Below, in pieces: positions 9,733-19,179 of a stretch of 64,000 nt of DNA. The stretch covers positions 62,001 through 126,000 of the forward strand of contig JFLT01000015.1 of NCBI GenBank assembly GCA_000634195.1, given 5' to 3'. This DNA is from Prochlorococcus sp. scB243_495D8 (lineage in GTDB: Bacteria; Cyanobacteriota; Cyanobacteriia; PCC-6307; Cyanobiaceae). Each line of letters starts with the position of its first letter. The first letter of the stretch is position 1. Both the position numbers and the translations under genes were made by a program. Under the pieces are notes generated by a model, which did not search any database, was not told the origin of the DNA, and was given only the letters and a program-made list of their open reading frames with translations.

Positions 9733-11409
9733 CTAGGCTATTTCATTTAGAGCAGTTTCTAAAGCTTCTTTTCTTGTTTCAATAATGCCTTCAACTCCAA
9801 ACTTAGCTAATCTATCCTTCACTTTTTCATTAGCACCAGCAACAAAGGCTTTTCTAGAATTATTTTTTGCTTCTTGCATCATGTCCTCTATTGCTAGAGT
9901 CGCAGTAACTCCAAGTCGTGGCACATCAGTGATATCTAATATCAAAACTTTGTAGTTTCTTACAAGCATCATTCTCTCAGATATGCCTTTAGCTGCTCCA
10001 AAACTAAGTGGTCCTTTAAGTCTAAATAACATTACCTCGCCTGAACATCTATCTAAAAGTGCTTTTTCATCAGCAGGCAAAGCATTTTTTCCTTGATCAT
10101 CTTCTGATAAAGGATTATCTTCATCCATACCTTCTAGTTGAGTTTCGGTTATTGAATCAATAGTGAGCATATTTGCTATGAATACACCGACTAAAACTGC
10201 CCAAATTAAATCCCAAAAAACAGTCATTAAAAGAACCCCGTACATTACTACGGATGTTTTTAAAGATAATTTGTGAGCCCTCCTCAAGAATCCCCAATCA
10301 ATAATATCTAGTCCTACTTTTATAAGAATTCCTGCTAGCAGTGCAGTTGGTATTTGCTCAGCTAAAGGTCCTGCACCAACTAAAACTATCAACAACACAA
10401 TCGAGTGAACCATACCAGAAATTGGAGTTGATCCTCCAGATTTAACATTTATAACTGTTCTCATGGTTGCTCCTGCTCCAGGTAAACCTGAAAACAGACC
10501 TGCAACAGCATTTCCTATTCCTTGACCAATAAGTTCTCTATCAGAATTATGTTTTGTTTGAGAGATATTATCTGCTACTAGAGATGTCAGTAAGGAGTCA
10601 ATTGCGCCAAGTACTGCTAGGACTAATCCTGCTTTGAAAATAATTGGGAAATATTGATTAAAACTTGGGAAATTTAATGATGGAACTCCCCTTGGGATTT
10701 CTCCAATTCTATCAATAGCTCCATCTCCAAAAATTAATATTGATATTGGGGTAACTATCAATAGGGCTAAAAGAGGAGAAGGAACCCACTGACTTATTTT
10801 TCTAGGAGTAAGAAATACTATACCTAGTGTCATTATTGCTACTCCAATAGCAGCACCATTGGGCTGGAAATTTGAAAATACAGTAGTTAAAGATTCGACC
10901 ACTCCACCTCGAGTGCTAATTCCAAGTAATGGTCCAATCTGAAGCGCAATGATTATTACTCCAATACCAGACATAAATCCTGAAACAACAGAATATGGAA
11001 CTAAAGTAATGTATTTACCTAGCTTTAGAATCCCGAATAATATTTGCAGTAAGCCGCCAATGACTACTGCTGCCATAACTAAAGGTAAAATTTGTCCTGC
11101 AGAAAGATCTCTTGGAACCCCTACTGCTGCTAAGCCTGCTACTACACCTGCAACAGTTACACTCATGGGACCAGTAGGGCCACTAACTTGAGCAGGTGTT
11201 CCGCCGAATAATGCTGCTAAAAAACCAACTACTACTGCTCCGTATAGTCCATAAATTGCTCCGCCAGGCCCTAAAGCAGCATTACCAAAAGCAAGAGCTA
11301 GAGGTAAAGCCACAACTGCGGCTGTGATGCCTCCAAGAATATCGCCTCTTACATTTTTCAGATGAAATCCATTAATTATTTTCAAAGATGTTCTCCTAAA
11401 AATAAACAC
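9733..11409 (-). CDS. bicA: SulP-family anion transporter, BicA-type bicarbonate uptake
   Basis: A 558-residue SulP (SLC26-like) transporter. It has 10-14 hydrophobic segments, the early signature around GITAAVVALPLALAFG, a central SLLTSLVADNIS-type motif with TKHNSDRELIGQGIGN, and a C-terminal STAS domain (about 435-550) with VLILDITDVPRLGVTATLAIEDM. Characterised marine BicA is a Na+-dependent, low-affinity, high-flux bicarbonate transporter. SulP proteins can also carry sulfate, but the adjacent sbtA and sbtB favour bicarbonate. It is the first gene of the cluster, and the 199-base gap before divergent hemB must hold its promoter. Confidence 0.86.
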   Translation of the reverse strand: MFIFRRTSLKIINGFHLKNVRGDILGGITAAVVALPLALAFGNAALGPGGAIYGLYGAVVVGFLAALFGGTPAQVSGPTGPMSVTVAGVVAGLAAVGVPRDLSAGQILPLVMAAVVIGGLLQILFGILKLGKYITLVPYSVVSGFMSGIGVIIIALQIGPLLGISTRGGVVESLTTVFSNFQPNGAAIGVAIMTLGIVFLTPRKISQWVPSPLLALLIVTPISILIFGDGAIDRIGEIPRGVPSLNFPSFNQYFPIIFKAGLVLAVLGAIDSLLTSLVADNISQTKHNSDRELIGQGIGNAVAGLFSGLPGAGATMRTVINVKSGGSTPISGMVHSIVLLIVLVGAGPLAEQIPTALLAGILIKVGLDIIDWGFLRRAHKLSLKTSVVMYGVLLMTVFWDLIWAVLVGVFIANMLTIDSITETQLEGMDEDNPLSEDDQGKNALPADEKALLDRCSGEVMLFRLKGPLSFGAAKGISERMMLVRNYKVLILDITDVPRLGVTATLAIEDMMQEAKNNSRKAFVAGANEKVKDRLAKFGVEGIIETRKEALETALNEIA

Positions 11410-11608
11410 TTAACTAGAAGATATTATCTCTTAATGACGTAAATTTGTGAAAAATGAAGATTGTGCAAAATATTTTTGTAACTTTTTTTGCTCTTACTAA
11501 ATAAATTTTAGTTAATTTTCCTGAACAAAAATAGTCTCTGATTGATTTATGTGCGAGGCGAGCGATTAATGTATTAGATAAATATTTTTCAATTTAAATA
11601 ATTTTCAT

Positions 11609-12610
11609 ATGAATTCGATTATTCGTCCTAGAAGATTAAGAAGAACTGAAGCAATTAGAGAAATGGTTAGAGAAAACCATTTAACGGCATCTGACTTTAT
11701 ATATCCATTATTTATTCATGAAAAAGATTTTAAAGAGGAAATTTCAGCAATGCCTGGAACTTATAGATGGGATATTAATGGCTTAATAAAGGAGGTTACT
11801 AGGGCATGGGAATTGGGAATACGGTGTGTGGTTCTTTTCCCAAAAATTAACGATAGTTTAAAGACTGAAGATGGAGCAGAGTGTTTTAATGAAGACGGTT
11901 TAATACCTAAAGCTATTCGAATATTAAAAAAAGAGATTCCAGAAATGGCAATAATGACAGATGTTGCCTTGGACCCATACTCTTGTGATGGTCATGATGG
12001 ATTAGTTGATGAAACTGGAAAAATATTGAACGACGAAACAATCGAAATTTTAAAAAAACAAGCTTTAACACAAGCAAGAGCTGGAGCAGATTTTATTGGC
12101 CCTAGTGACATGATGGATGGAAGAGTTGGAGCAATTAGAACTGTTCTTGATAGTCAAGGATTTAGTGATGTAGGTATTATTAGCTACACAGCAAAATTTT
12201 CATCTGCTTACTATGGTCCATTTAGAACTGCTTTAGATTCTGCTCCTAGAGAGAATAGTAAGAAAATAATTCCAGACAATAAGTCTACATATCAAATGGA
12301 CCCTGCCAATTCAAAAGAGGCTTTAATTGAATCTGCATTGGATCAGTATGAAGGAGCTGATATTTTGATGGTAAAACCAGGTATTTCATATTTGGATATT
12401 GTTTATAGATTAAGCACTTTTTCAAATAAACCCATTGCTGCATACAACGTTAGCGGGGAGTATTCTATGGTCAAGTCTGCTGCTATGAAGAACTGGATCA
12501 ATGAAAAAGACATTGTATTAGAAACATTGCTTAGTTTTAAGAGAGCAGGAGCAAAATTAATACTCACTTATCATGCTTGTGATGCATCTCAATGGTTGCA
12601 GGATACTTAA
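11609..12610 (+). CDS. hemB: Delta-aminolevulinic acid dehydratase (porphobilinogen synthase)
   Basis: Condenses two 5-aminolevulinates to porphobilinogen for chlorophyll, haem and corrin synthesis. The 333 residues include both Schiff-base lysines, K196 in YTAKFSSAYYGPFR and K256 in MVKPGISYLD. The metal-site segment DVALDPYSCDGHDG (118-131) is the aspartate-rich plant/cyanobacterial form associated with Mg rather than the cysteine-rich Zn form. The start is ATG at 11609. It is followed after 62 bases by a VOC-family gene. Confidence 0.96.
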   Translation: MNSIIRPRRLRRTEAIREMVRENHLTASDFIYPLFIHEKDFKEEISAMPGTYRWDINGLIKEVTRAWELGIRCVVLFPKINDSLKTEDGAECFNEDGLIPKAIRILKKEIPEMAIMTDVALDPYSCDGHDGLVDETGKILNDETIEILKKQALTQARAGADFIGPSDMMDGRVGAIRTVLDSQGFSDVGIISYTAKFSSAYYGPFRTALDSAPRENSKKIIPDNKSTYQMDPANSKEALIESALDQYEGADILMVKPGISYLDIVYRLSTFSNKPIAAYNVSGEYSMVKSAAMKNWINEKDIVLETLLSFKRAGAKLILTYHACDASQWLQDT

Positions 12611-12672
12611 AAACTCATTATTAACAAAAATTTGGTTTATTCTTAAATAAGTAATAAATTAACCGCTTTGTT

Positions 12673-13059
12673 TTGAAGTTTTCACAAGGAGTAAATAGGA
12701 TTGGTCACATTGCACTTAGAGTAGAGAATCTCGAAAGGGCTAAATCTTTTTACATTAAGCTGGGTATGAATTTAGTTTGGGACGATAAAGATTGGTCTTA
12801 TTTAGAAGCTGGTAAAGGTAAAGATGGACTTGCTTTGTTAGGCCCTAGCTACAAAGCTGCGGGACCTCACTTTGCTTTTCATTTTGAAAATAAAAAAGAA
12901 GTGGAAAATATTCAAAATGATTTAAAGAATTCTGGAGTAAAAGTTGGTCCTTTACATGAACATAGAGATGGAACAGCATCTTTTTACATGAAGGATACTG
13001 AAGGAAACTGGCTCGAGATGCTTTATGTTCCTCCTGAAGGGATTCAATCGAATCTTTGA
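12673..13059 (+). CDS. VOC (glyoxalase/bleomycin-resistance) superfamily protein
   Basis: A 128-residue paired beta-alpha-beta-beta-beta metal-binding fold. The signatures are GHIALRVENLERAKSFYIKLG at the start and FYMKDTEGNWLEML at the end, with His12 and the final Glu in metal-ligand positions. It resembles lactoylglutathione lyases, but substrate specificity in this superfamily cannot be assigned from these motifs. The start is TTG. No ATG or GTG precedes the conserved GHIALRV block, and an in-frame AAGGAG at 12686-12691 leaves the exact start somewhat uncertain. It lies between hemB and mutS2 on the same strand. Confidence 0.8.
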   Translation: MKFSQGVNRIGHIALRVENLERAKSFYIKLGMNLVWDDKDWSYLEAGKGKDGLALLGPSYKAAGPHFAFHFENKKEVENIQNDLKNSGVKVGPLHEHRDGTASFYMKDTEGNWLEMLYVPPEGIQSNL

Positions 13060-13074
13060 TTCTTTATTTTTTGT

Positions 13075-15486
13075 ATGCCAGAGAAAAGTTATTCTAAAAA
13101 ATCATATTCAGATAACACCTTAGAAGAAGAATCTATAAGCCTTTTAGAGTGGGATTCATTAAAAACGCATTTATCTTCATTCGCCTCAACGGAAATGGGT
13201 AAACGAGCAATTTTAAGTTTTGGTATTCCTTCAGAATACGAAGCCTCTAAAAGACTGTTGCATGAAACTGTTGAAATAAATGAGCTAGAAAATAATTTAG
13301 ATAAATCAATTAGTTTTTCTGGTGTTTTTGATATAAGTAGAAATATTGAAATTTGTTCCAAGGGAGGTGTAATTTCATCTTCTGAATTGTTAGAAATAGC
13401 GAAAACAATTGCTGCAGCAAGAAATTTAAAAAAAATCTTATTAGATTTTAAAGAAAGGCCTTATATTTCATCATTTACAAAAAATTTAATTGACCATCAG
13501 AATATCGAAAAGATTTTTAAAAAAGGTATTGAATCTAATGGAAGGATTTCAGAAAATGCAAGTAATGAACTATCTATTCTTAGAAAAGAATTATTATCTA
13601 AGAAACTTGAAAGAAAAATATTAGTTGAGAAATTTATTCAAAAGAATTTAGCTTATTTGCAAGATACTACTATTGGAGATCGATATGGTAGGCCTGTTTT
13701 AGCAGTTAAAGTTAATTATGTAGATAAATTTAAAGGCATAATTCATGACTCTTCATCCTCAGGAAATACAGTATATTTTGAGCCTGAAAGTGTAGTTATT
13801 AAAGGTAATAAGATCGCTTCTTTAGAGGCTAGGATCACAGCAGAAGAATTTAAATTACTAAAGAAATGGTCCCAAGTTGTTAGTGATAATTCAGAAAGTC
13901 TTATTAAAATGGCATTTATTTTATTGAGATTAGAAAATGCTCTAACTCGTTCAAGATATTCGAAATGGATTGGAGGCAAAACTCCTACCTTTGATAAAAA
14001 TCCTATTATCTCTTTAATTGGTTTTTCTCATCCGTTATTGATTTGGGAACATAAGAAAAAAGGAGCCCCTCCCCCTGTGGCTGTCGATTTTCATATAAAT
14101 AGAAATATTAAGGTTGTAGCTATTACAGGTCCAAATACTGGAGGTAAAACGGCAGCTTTAAAAGGTTTGGGTTTGTCTTTACTTATGGCTAGAGCAGGAT
14201 TATTGATACCCTCAACTAAAAACCCTATTATCCCTTTTTGTCCAAATATATATGTGGATATAGGAGATAATCAATCATTAGAAGAAAATTTATCTACCTT
14301 CAGCGGGCATATATCCCGCATAAAAGAGATATTGGATTCACTTGATAAAAAGAAAGGATTATCTGTTGTTTTGTTAGATGAGATTGGATCTGGTACAGAT
14401 CCTCTTGAAGGAAGTGCTCTTGCGATGGCTTTATTAAAAGAATTTGCAAATAAATCTGATATCACTTTAGCAACCACACATTATGGAGATATTAAGGCTC
14501 TAAAATATAATGACTCAAGATTTGAAAACGTATCAGTTGCCTTTGATGAGGATTCTTTGAAGCCAAAGTATATACTCAACTGGGGTATTCCTGGGAGAAG
14601 TAATGCTTTGTCAATTTCAAAGAGAATTGGTCTCGATCAAAGCATACTTAATGAAGCTGCTAATTATCTAAAGCCAAAAGAGGTTGATAATATTAACAGT
14701 ATTATTAAAGGACTTGAGGAAGAGAGGATTAAGCAACAAAATTCTGCAGAAGAGGCTGCAGAACTGATTGCAAGGACTGAAATATTACATGATGAACTGA
14801 AGAGAAATTATGAATATCAAAAAATAAATGCTGAAAAAATCCAAGAAATTGAAAGGTCTAAATTATCAAAACATATTGTATCCGCTAAAAGAGAGGTAAT
14901 AGATTTGATTAAAAAATTAAGAGATAAAAATGTAAACGGTGAGGATACGAGAATTATTGGAAAAAGATTAAAGGAAATTGAGACGGAACATTTAACCCAA
15001 AAAAAATTTGAAAAGTCAATATCATGGAATCCTCAAATTGGTGATTTTGTAAAAATAAAAAGCCTAAACAGTACGGGGCAAATTGTAGATTTAGATAAAA
15101 AAGGTGGGTTTTACGAAGTTAAATGTGGTGCATTTAGAAGCACATTATCTGTAAATGACTTTGAAGGTATTAATGGAGAAAAGCCTAATTCCAAAATATC
15201 AAAGATTGAGATCAACTCTACAAGAGAAGATTTTTCTTTTTCTAAAATTAGAACGAGTAAAAATACAATTGACGTAAGAGGGCTAAGAGTTCATGAAGCC
15301 GAAATAATTATTGAGGAGAAAATTAGAAAATTTCATGGACCGCTATGGATTGTTCATGGAATTGGCACAGGGAAATTAAAAAAAGGATTAAGAAATTGGT
15401 TATCAGGTTTAAATTATGTTGATAAGATTGAAGATGCAGCCAACGCCGAGGGTGGACCTGGTTGCAGTATTGCGTGGATAAAATAA
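13075..15486 (+). CDS. mutS2: MutS2 family DNA/ribosome-associated ATPase-endonuclease
   Basis: An 803-residue MutS2 that lacks the mismatch-recognition domain of MutS. It has core helices, an ATPase with Walker A GPNTGGKT at about 352-359, the ST motif region with SLEENLSTFSGH, and Walker B VVLLDEIGSGTDPLEG. A basic coiled coil (about 545-650) is followed by a C-terminal Smr domain with DVRGLRVHEAE and HGIGTGKLKKGL. MutS2 has been linked to suppression of recombination and, in other bacteria, to rescue of collided ribosomes. Its position directly before obgE fits a link to ribosome work, though that is inference. The start is ATG, 15 bases after the VOC gene. Confidence 0.94.
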   Translation: MPEKSYSKKSYSDNTLEEESISLLEWDSLKTHLSSFASTEMGKRAILSFGIPSEYEASKRLLHETVEINELENNLDKSISFSGVFDISRNIEICSKGGVISSSELLEIAKTIAAARNLKKILLDFKERPYISSFTKNLIDHQNIEKIFKKGIESNGRISENASNELSILRKELLSKKLERKILVEKFIQKNLAYLQDTTIGDRYGRPVLAVKVNYVDKFKGIIHDSSSSGNTVYFEPESVVIKGNKIASLEARITAEEFKLLKKWSQVVSDNSESLIKMAFILLRLENALTRSRYSKWIGGKTPTFDKNPIISLIGFSHPLLIWEHKKKGAPPPVAVDFHINRNIKVVAITGPNTGGKTAALKGLGLSLLMARAGLLIPSTKNPIIPFCPNIYVDIGDNQSLEENLSTFSGHISRIKEILDSLDKKKGLSVVLLDEIGSGTDPLEGSALAMALLKEFANKSDITLATTHYGDIKALKYNDSRFENVSVAFDEDSLKPKYILNWGIPGRSNALSISKRIGLDQSILNEAANYLKPKEVDNINSIIKGLEEERIKQQNSAEEAAELIARTEILHDELKRNYEYQKINAEKIQEIERSKLSKHIVSAKREVIDLIKKLRDKNVNGEDTRIIGKRLKEIETEHLTQKKFEKSISWNPQIGDFVKIKSLNSTGQIVDLDKKGGFYEVKCGAFRSTLSVNDFEGINGEKPNSKISKIEINSTREDFSFSKIRTSKNTIDVRGLRVHEAEIIIEEKIRKFHGPLWIVHGIGTGKLKKGLRNWLSGLNYVDKIEDAANAEGGPGCSIAWIK

Positions 15487-15526
15487 AATTTAAAAAAACC
15501 AGAAAACAATTTAATAAGCGTATTAA

Positions 15527-16510
15527 GTGCAATTTATTGATCAAGCAAACATTATCCTTAAAGCTGGAAAAGGCGGAAATGGCATAGTTTCATTTAGAAG
15601 AGAAAAATTCGTTCCTGCTGGAGGACCCTCGGGGGGAAATGGTGGCAGAGGGGGTTCAGTAATTTTGATGGCTGATAATAATCTTCAAACATTATTAGAT
15701 TTCAAATTCAAACGAGAAATAATTGCCAAAGATGGATGCAAAGGAGGTCCTAATAAGAGATCAGGTGCTTCAGGTGAGGATAGAATCCTTAAAGTTCCCT
15801 GCGGCACAGAAATAAGAGATATTAAAACCGGCATTATTTTAGGAGACTTAACTAAAGATAAACAGAGTTTAACTATTGCCATTGGAGGAAGAGGTGGACA
15901 TGGTAATGCTTACTATTTAAGTAATCAAAATAGAGCTCCAGAATCATTCACTGAAGGAAAAGATGGTGAAATATGGGAGGTTCAATTAGAACTAAAACTT
16001 CTTGCAGAGGTTGGGATTATAGGTCTTCCAAATGCTGGGAAAAGTACTTTGATTTCCGTTGTATCATCTGCACGTCCAAAAATCGCAAATTATCCTTTCA
16101 CGACTCTAATACCTAACTTAGGTGTAGTAAGAAAAATTGATGGGAATGGTTGCCTTTTTGCTGATATTCCTGGATTAATATCAGGTGCAGCTGATGGAGT
16201 AGGTTTAGGGCATGATTTTTTAAGGCACATCCAAAGAACGAAGATACTTGTTCACTTAATTGATGCAATTGCAGAAAATCCTTTACATGATTTTGAGATC
16301 ATTGAGCAGGAATTAAAAAAATATGGGAAAGGTCTTTTAGATAAAGAGAGGATAATAGTGTTAAATAAAATGGAGCTGGTAGATGATGATTATTTGAAAA
16401 TAATTACAAAAAAGTTAGAAGATTTATCAAAAAAGAAAGTTTTAGTTATTTCTTCATCTTTAAAAAAAGGTTTATCCTCACTGCTTTCTGAAGTTTGGAA
16501 AAGGATCTAA
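15527..16510 (+). CDS. obgE: Obg family GTPase
   Basis: A GTPase involved in 50S ribosome assembly and stress signalling. It has the glycine-rich N-terminal Obg fold (1 to about 158), with segments such as [16 protein letters not shown] and [12 protein letters not shown]. The G domain follows, with G1 [11 protein letters not shown]3 DIPGLI, G4 NKMEL and a G5-like SSSLKKG. At 327 residues it is the short form without an OCT domain, as in other cyanobacteria. The start codon is GTG or an equivalent reading at 15527, immediately before QFIDQANI, the conserved beginning. It follows mutS2 by 40 bases. Confidence 0.95.
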   Translation: MQFIDQANIILKAGKGGNGIVSFRREKFVPAGGPSGGNGGRGGSVILMADNNLQTLLDFKFKREIIAKDGCKGGPNKRSGASGEDRILKVPCGTEIRDIKTGIILGDLTKDKQSLTIAIGGRGGHGNAYYLSNQNRAPESFTEGKDGEIWEVQLELKLLAEVGIIGLPNAGKSTLISVVSSARPKIANYPFTTLIPNLGVVRKIDGNGCLFADIPGLISGAADGVGLGHDFLRHIQRTKILVHLIDAIAENPLHDFEIIEQELKKYGKGLLDKERIIVLNKMELVDDDYLKIITKKLEDLSKKKVLVISSSLKKGLSSLLSEVWKRI

Positions 16511-16596
16511 CTTAAATTAAAAATTTTTTTGTAAATAAATACACTTGATTTAATAATGAAAATTAGCCATAAATAAGATAATTCTTTAAACAAAAT

Positions 16597-16779
16597 ATGA
16601 ATTTCTACAGTTGTTTTGATAAACAAGGAAAAATTATAGCTAGATGTCAAACCATTCAAGATATTGAGGTTCTTAAGAAAATGGGAAGACCGATTGTAGA
16701 AGTTAAGGAAATGAAAAATGAAGAGTCGGTGGTATGTTCTCTGACAGGTAGCCCATCGGATTTTAATATGGATTACTAA
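16597..16779 (+). CDS. Hypothetical 60-residue protein
   Basis: A small protein with no recognised family. It contains three cysteines (positions 6, 17 and 47), a basic middle (VLKKMGRPIVEVKEMK) and no membrane helix or signal peptide. It has an ATG start and is followed closely by a clear hairpin terminator, which supports it being a real transcribed unit. It may be a picocyanobacterial lineage-specific gene. Confidence 0.6.
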   Translation: MNFYSCFDKQGKIIARCQTIQDIEVLKKMGRPIVEVKEMKNEESVVCSLTGSPSDFNMDY

Positions 16780-16794
16780 AAGAATTCAAGAAAT

Positions 16795-16822
16795 AAAAAA
16801 AGGGCTTTTAAGCCCTTTTTTG
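16795..16822. terminator. Bidirectional intrinsic terminator
   Basis: The dyad AGGGCTT-TT-AAGCCCT (16801-16816) has an A-run before it and a T-run after it. It can therefore terminate both the plus-strand 60-residue gene and the minus-strand cp12. Confidence 0.85.
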
Positions 16823-16845
16823 CATTATCTAATAACTAAGATAAC

Positions 16846-17064
16846 TTAATCATCATAAACAAGACATTCTGGTTCATCTGGGTTGGCGTCGCAAAATAAT
16901 TCCAAAGCATTAGGATCATGTTTATCTTCTGGATGATGATCCTTATATTCTTCGAGTTCTTTTAGCTCTTCAGTTAAATGTCTGACCTTTGGAAGATTGC
17001 CCTCTGCTTTTGCAGATTCGATTTCCGATTGATCTTTTTGGATGTGTTCGTCAATGGATTTCAT
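16846..17064 (-). CDS. cp12: CP12, Calvin-cycle regulatory protein (C-terminal cysteine pair only)
   Basis: CP12 is an intrinsically disordered protein that ties phosphoribulokinase and GAPDH into an inactive complex in the dark. This 72-residue protein ends in the CP12 signature FCDANPDEPECLVYDD, with Cys58 and Cys67 at the normal spacing. The N-terminal cysteine pair is absent, and the usual AWDxVEEL core is degenerate (here VRHLTEELKELEEY). Only the GAPDH-binding redox switch is therefore obvious. It is a single-gene unit convergent with the 60-residue gene across a shared terminator. Confidence 0.88.
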   Translation of the reverse strand: MKSIDEHIQKDQSEIESAKAEGNLPKVRHLTEELKELEEYKDHHPEDKHDPNALELFCDANPDEPECLVYDD

Positions 17065-17180
17065 TTTAAGCTTTTCGTACTTTAGTAGACATACATAACA
17101 TAGTTAATTTCTAATGAAATTGCATTATCTATGAACTAAATAAGTGTTCATTACAACATCATTTTTTTTGAAATTGATTT

Positions 17181-18134
17181 TTATATTTTTTCGGCTTCTA
17201 TTCTCATTATTTCCTCTAGCGATGGTAACACTGGGATTAGTTGATTTGGGTTTAAAGGGAATAAAGCTTTGTAGTAATCTTTTTTCCATTCATTGTCGAA
17301 GCATGTCCTTTTTACGTTAGATAATTTAAAGAATTTTAATCTCCATTCAATAATCTTTTCAAAACTTGATAGTTCCTGTTCAGTACATTTGAAAAGTTTG
17401 CTATATATCAATTCCCATCTTATAAGCGTTGGAAAAAGGTAAATATCTGCGTAGGTTAACTCTTTTCCAAATATCCAGTCCCCTTTATTTTTCTGCAGTA
17501 AATTTTCAATTTCATTTATAGCTGCGAAAAGATTTTTAATTGCTTTATCGTAAGCTGACTGATTTCTGGCGAAACCACATTTATATACGCCATCATTAAT
17601 GCTGTTATTAATTAAATCTAAAAAATTTTGATTACCATCTTTAATACTCAATGCTTGATATTTCGATTCACTTTTTATTGAATTTAGTAGTCTTATGATC
17701 TGTGAACTTTCATTAGAAAGAATATTTACTTCATCTTTTACAAAGCTAATTAAAAGAGGTAATGTCGCTCTAAAAATAGTCTTTTTATTAGCTTTTTTGT
17801 AAAGGTCTGACAGTCTCATGCATCCCTTAATCTTTGTATTGAAAATCCATTCGCCATGCTCAACATCTGCCTTTAAGAAAATTACTTTAACTTTTTTAGA
17901 TAAATCTTTTATTTCTTGTACGAGTAAAGTTCTTTGACACCATGGACAAGAATAACCTACTAATAAATAAATTTGTCCATTCTCATTATTAATATCGTAT
18001 TCACTATTAATAGTTATACCTTTAGGCCTTTTATAATTACCATGTAAATCTGATGGCGCGAAGCCATTCATTAATTGGGTCCAAAACCAAAACCAGAATT
18101 TTCTGGAGGCCTTTATAAGGTATTTATTTTGCAT
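17181..18134 (-). CDS. Glutathione S-transferase, glutathionyl-hydroquinone reductase-like
   Basis: A 317-residue omega/xi-type GST. The thioredoxin-like domain has CPWCQRTLL (Cys63, Cys66) preceded by INSEYDINNENGQIYLLVGYS. The helical C-terminal domain has KYADIYLFP-like GKELTYADIYLFPTLIRWE, the N-capping region typical of GSTs. Glutathionyl-hydroquinone reductases of this class use the first cysteine to release glutathione from quinone conjugates. Quinone handling is a reasonable but unproven role here. The first 35 residues are Trp/Phe-rich and may touch the membrane. Divergent from the aspartoacylase gene, with a 23-base gap. Confidence 0.8.
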   Translation of the reverse strand: MQNKYLIKASRKFWFWFWTQLMNGFAPSDLHGNYKRPKGITINSEYDINNENGQIYLLVGYSCPWCQRTLLVQEIKDLSKKVKVIFLKADVEHGEWIFNTKIKGCMRLSDLYKKANKKTIFRATLPLLISFVKDEVNILSNESSQIIRLLNSIKSESKYQALSIKDGNQNFLDLINNSINDGVYKCGFARNQSAYDKAIKNLFAAINEIENLLQKNKGDWIFGKELTYADIYLFPTLIRWELIYSKLFKCTEQELSSFEKIIEWRLKFFKLSNVKRTCFDNEWKKDYYKALFPLNPNQLIPVLPSLEEIMRIEAEKI

Positions 18135-18157
18135 AAAATTTTATTTTTAAAGAAAAA

Positions 18158-19063
18158 ATGACTGTTCAAAGAATACTTATCGTTTCAGGCACTCATGGGA
18201 ATGAAATTAATCCTGTTTGGGCGGTTAAGCAATTTAATAAAAAGGAAAATAGTTTAAATAATGGTATTGAGTATGAGTACATCATAGGGAATCCTGTTGC
18301 CTATGAAAAAGGTTACAGATATATAGATGTAGATTTAAATAGATCTTTTAAAGAAATTAATAATCATGATCAAGACATCAACAGTGTTTATGAAGTTAAT
18401 AGAGCTAATTTTTTAGTCGATCAATTTGGAATCCATGGATCTAAGCCCTGTCAAATTGTAATTGATTTGCATACTACTACTGCAAATATGGGAACAAGCA
18501 TTGTTTTGTATGGGAGGAGATTCAAAGATTTTTGTTTAGCGGCATTACTGCAGAACAAATTTGGATTACCTATTTATTTGCACGAAAAAGATAAAGCTCA
18601 AACTGGCTTTCTTGTAGAAGCTTGGCCATGTGGTCTAGTTATTGAAATAGGAGCTGTGGCACAAAATCTTTATGATCCAAAAATCATAGATAGATTCTCA
18701 ATAATTATTAGCTCCCTAAGAGAAGAGATAGATAAATTAAAAAACAATCTTATAGAACTTCCAAAGGAATTAGTTGTTCACGTTCATCAAGGGAGTATAG
18801 ATTATCCAAGAGATGAAAAGGGAGATATTGATGGCCTAATTCATCCTGAGAGAATAAACCAAGATTGGAAAATGATTAAAAAAGGAGATCCATTATTTCT
18901 GGATAGCCAAGGAATAATTCACAAGTATGACGGAGACCAATTGATTTGGCCTGTTTTTATTGGAGAAGTAGCTTATAAGGAAAAAAAAATTGCCATGAGC
19001 TACACAAAAAAAGAAGTGATTCGTTCCAATAAACAATGGGTTCAAGAGTTTGAAAGTCTTTAA
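18158..19063 (+). CDS. Aspartoacylase-like Zn-dependent amidohydrolase
   Basis: A 301-residue member of the aspartoacylase/succinylglutamate desuccinylase family (M14-like fold). The Zn ligands are visible in SGTHGNEIN (His13, Glu16) and in DLHTTTANMG. DLNRSF provides the substrate-binding Asn-Arg pair, and VIEIGAVAQ carries the catalytic glutamate. Characterised members cleave N-acetylaspartate or other N-acyl amino acids. The natural substrate in picocyanobacteria is unclear. It begins 23 bases from the divergent GST gene and is the last gene before the psbA upstream region. Confidence 0.85.
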   Translation: MTVQRILIVSGTHGNEINPVWAVKQFNKKENSLNNGIEYEYIIGNPVAYEKGYRYIDVDLNRSFKEINNHDQDINSVYEVNRANFLVDQFGIHGSKPCQIVIDLHTTTANMGTSIVLYGRRFKDFCLAALLQNKFGLPIYLHEKDKAQTGFLVEAWPCGLVIEIGAVAQNLYDPKIIDRFSIIISSLREEIDKLKNNLIELPKELVVHVHQGSIDYPRDEKGDIDGLIHPERINQDWKMIKKGDPLFLDSQGIIHKYDGDQLIWPVFIGEVAYKEKKIAMSYTKKEVIRSNKQWVQEFESL

Positions 19064-19179
19064 ATTAAGAAATCGGAACAATAAATCGCTGAAAAGTAAT
19101 AAGGATTATTTATTTCATAGATAAGTTTATTTAATATTTAATAATTTTATTTTTTTTTTAATTTTTAAACCTTAAAAAC

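Noticed and set aside
16597..16779. Possible metal-binding role of the three-cysteine 60-residue protein
   Set aside because: The cysteines are far apart, with no CxxC pairing; no function claimed.
17181..18134. Reading the GST as a typical detoxifying GST
   Set aside because: The CPWC site and length match the glutathionyl-hydroquinone reductase class better than Ser/Tyr-type GSTs.
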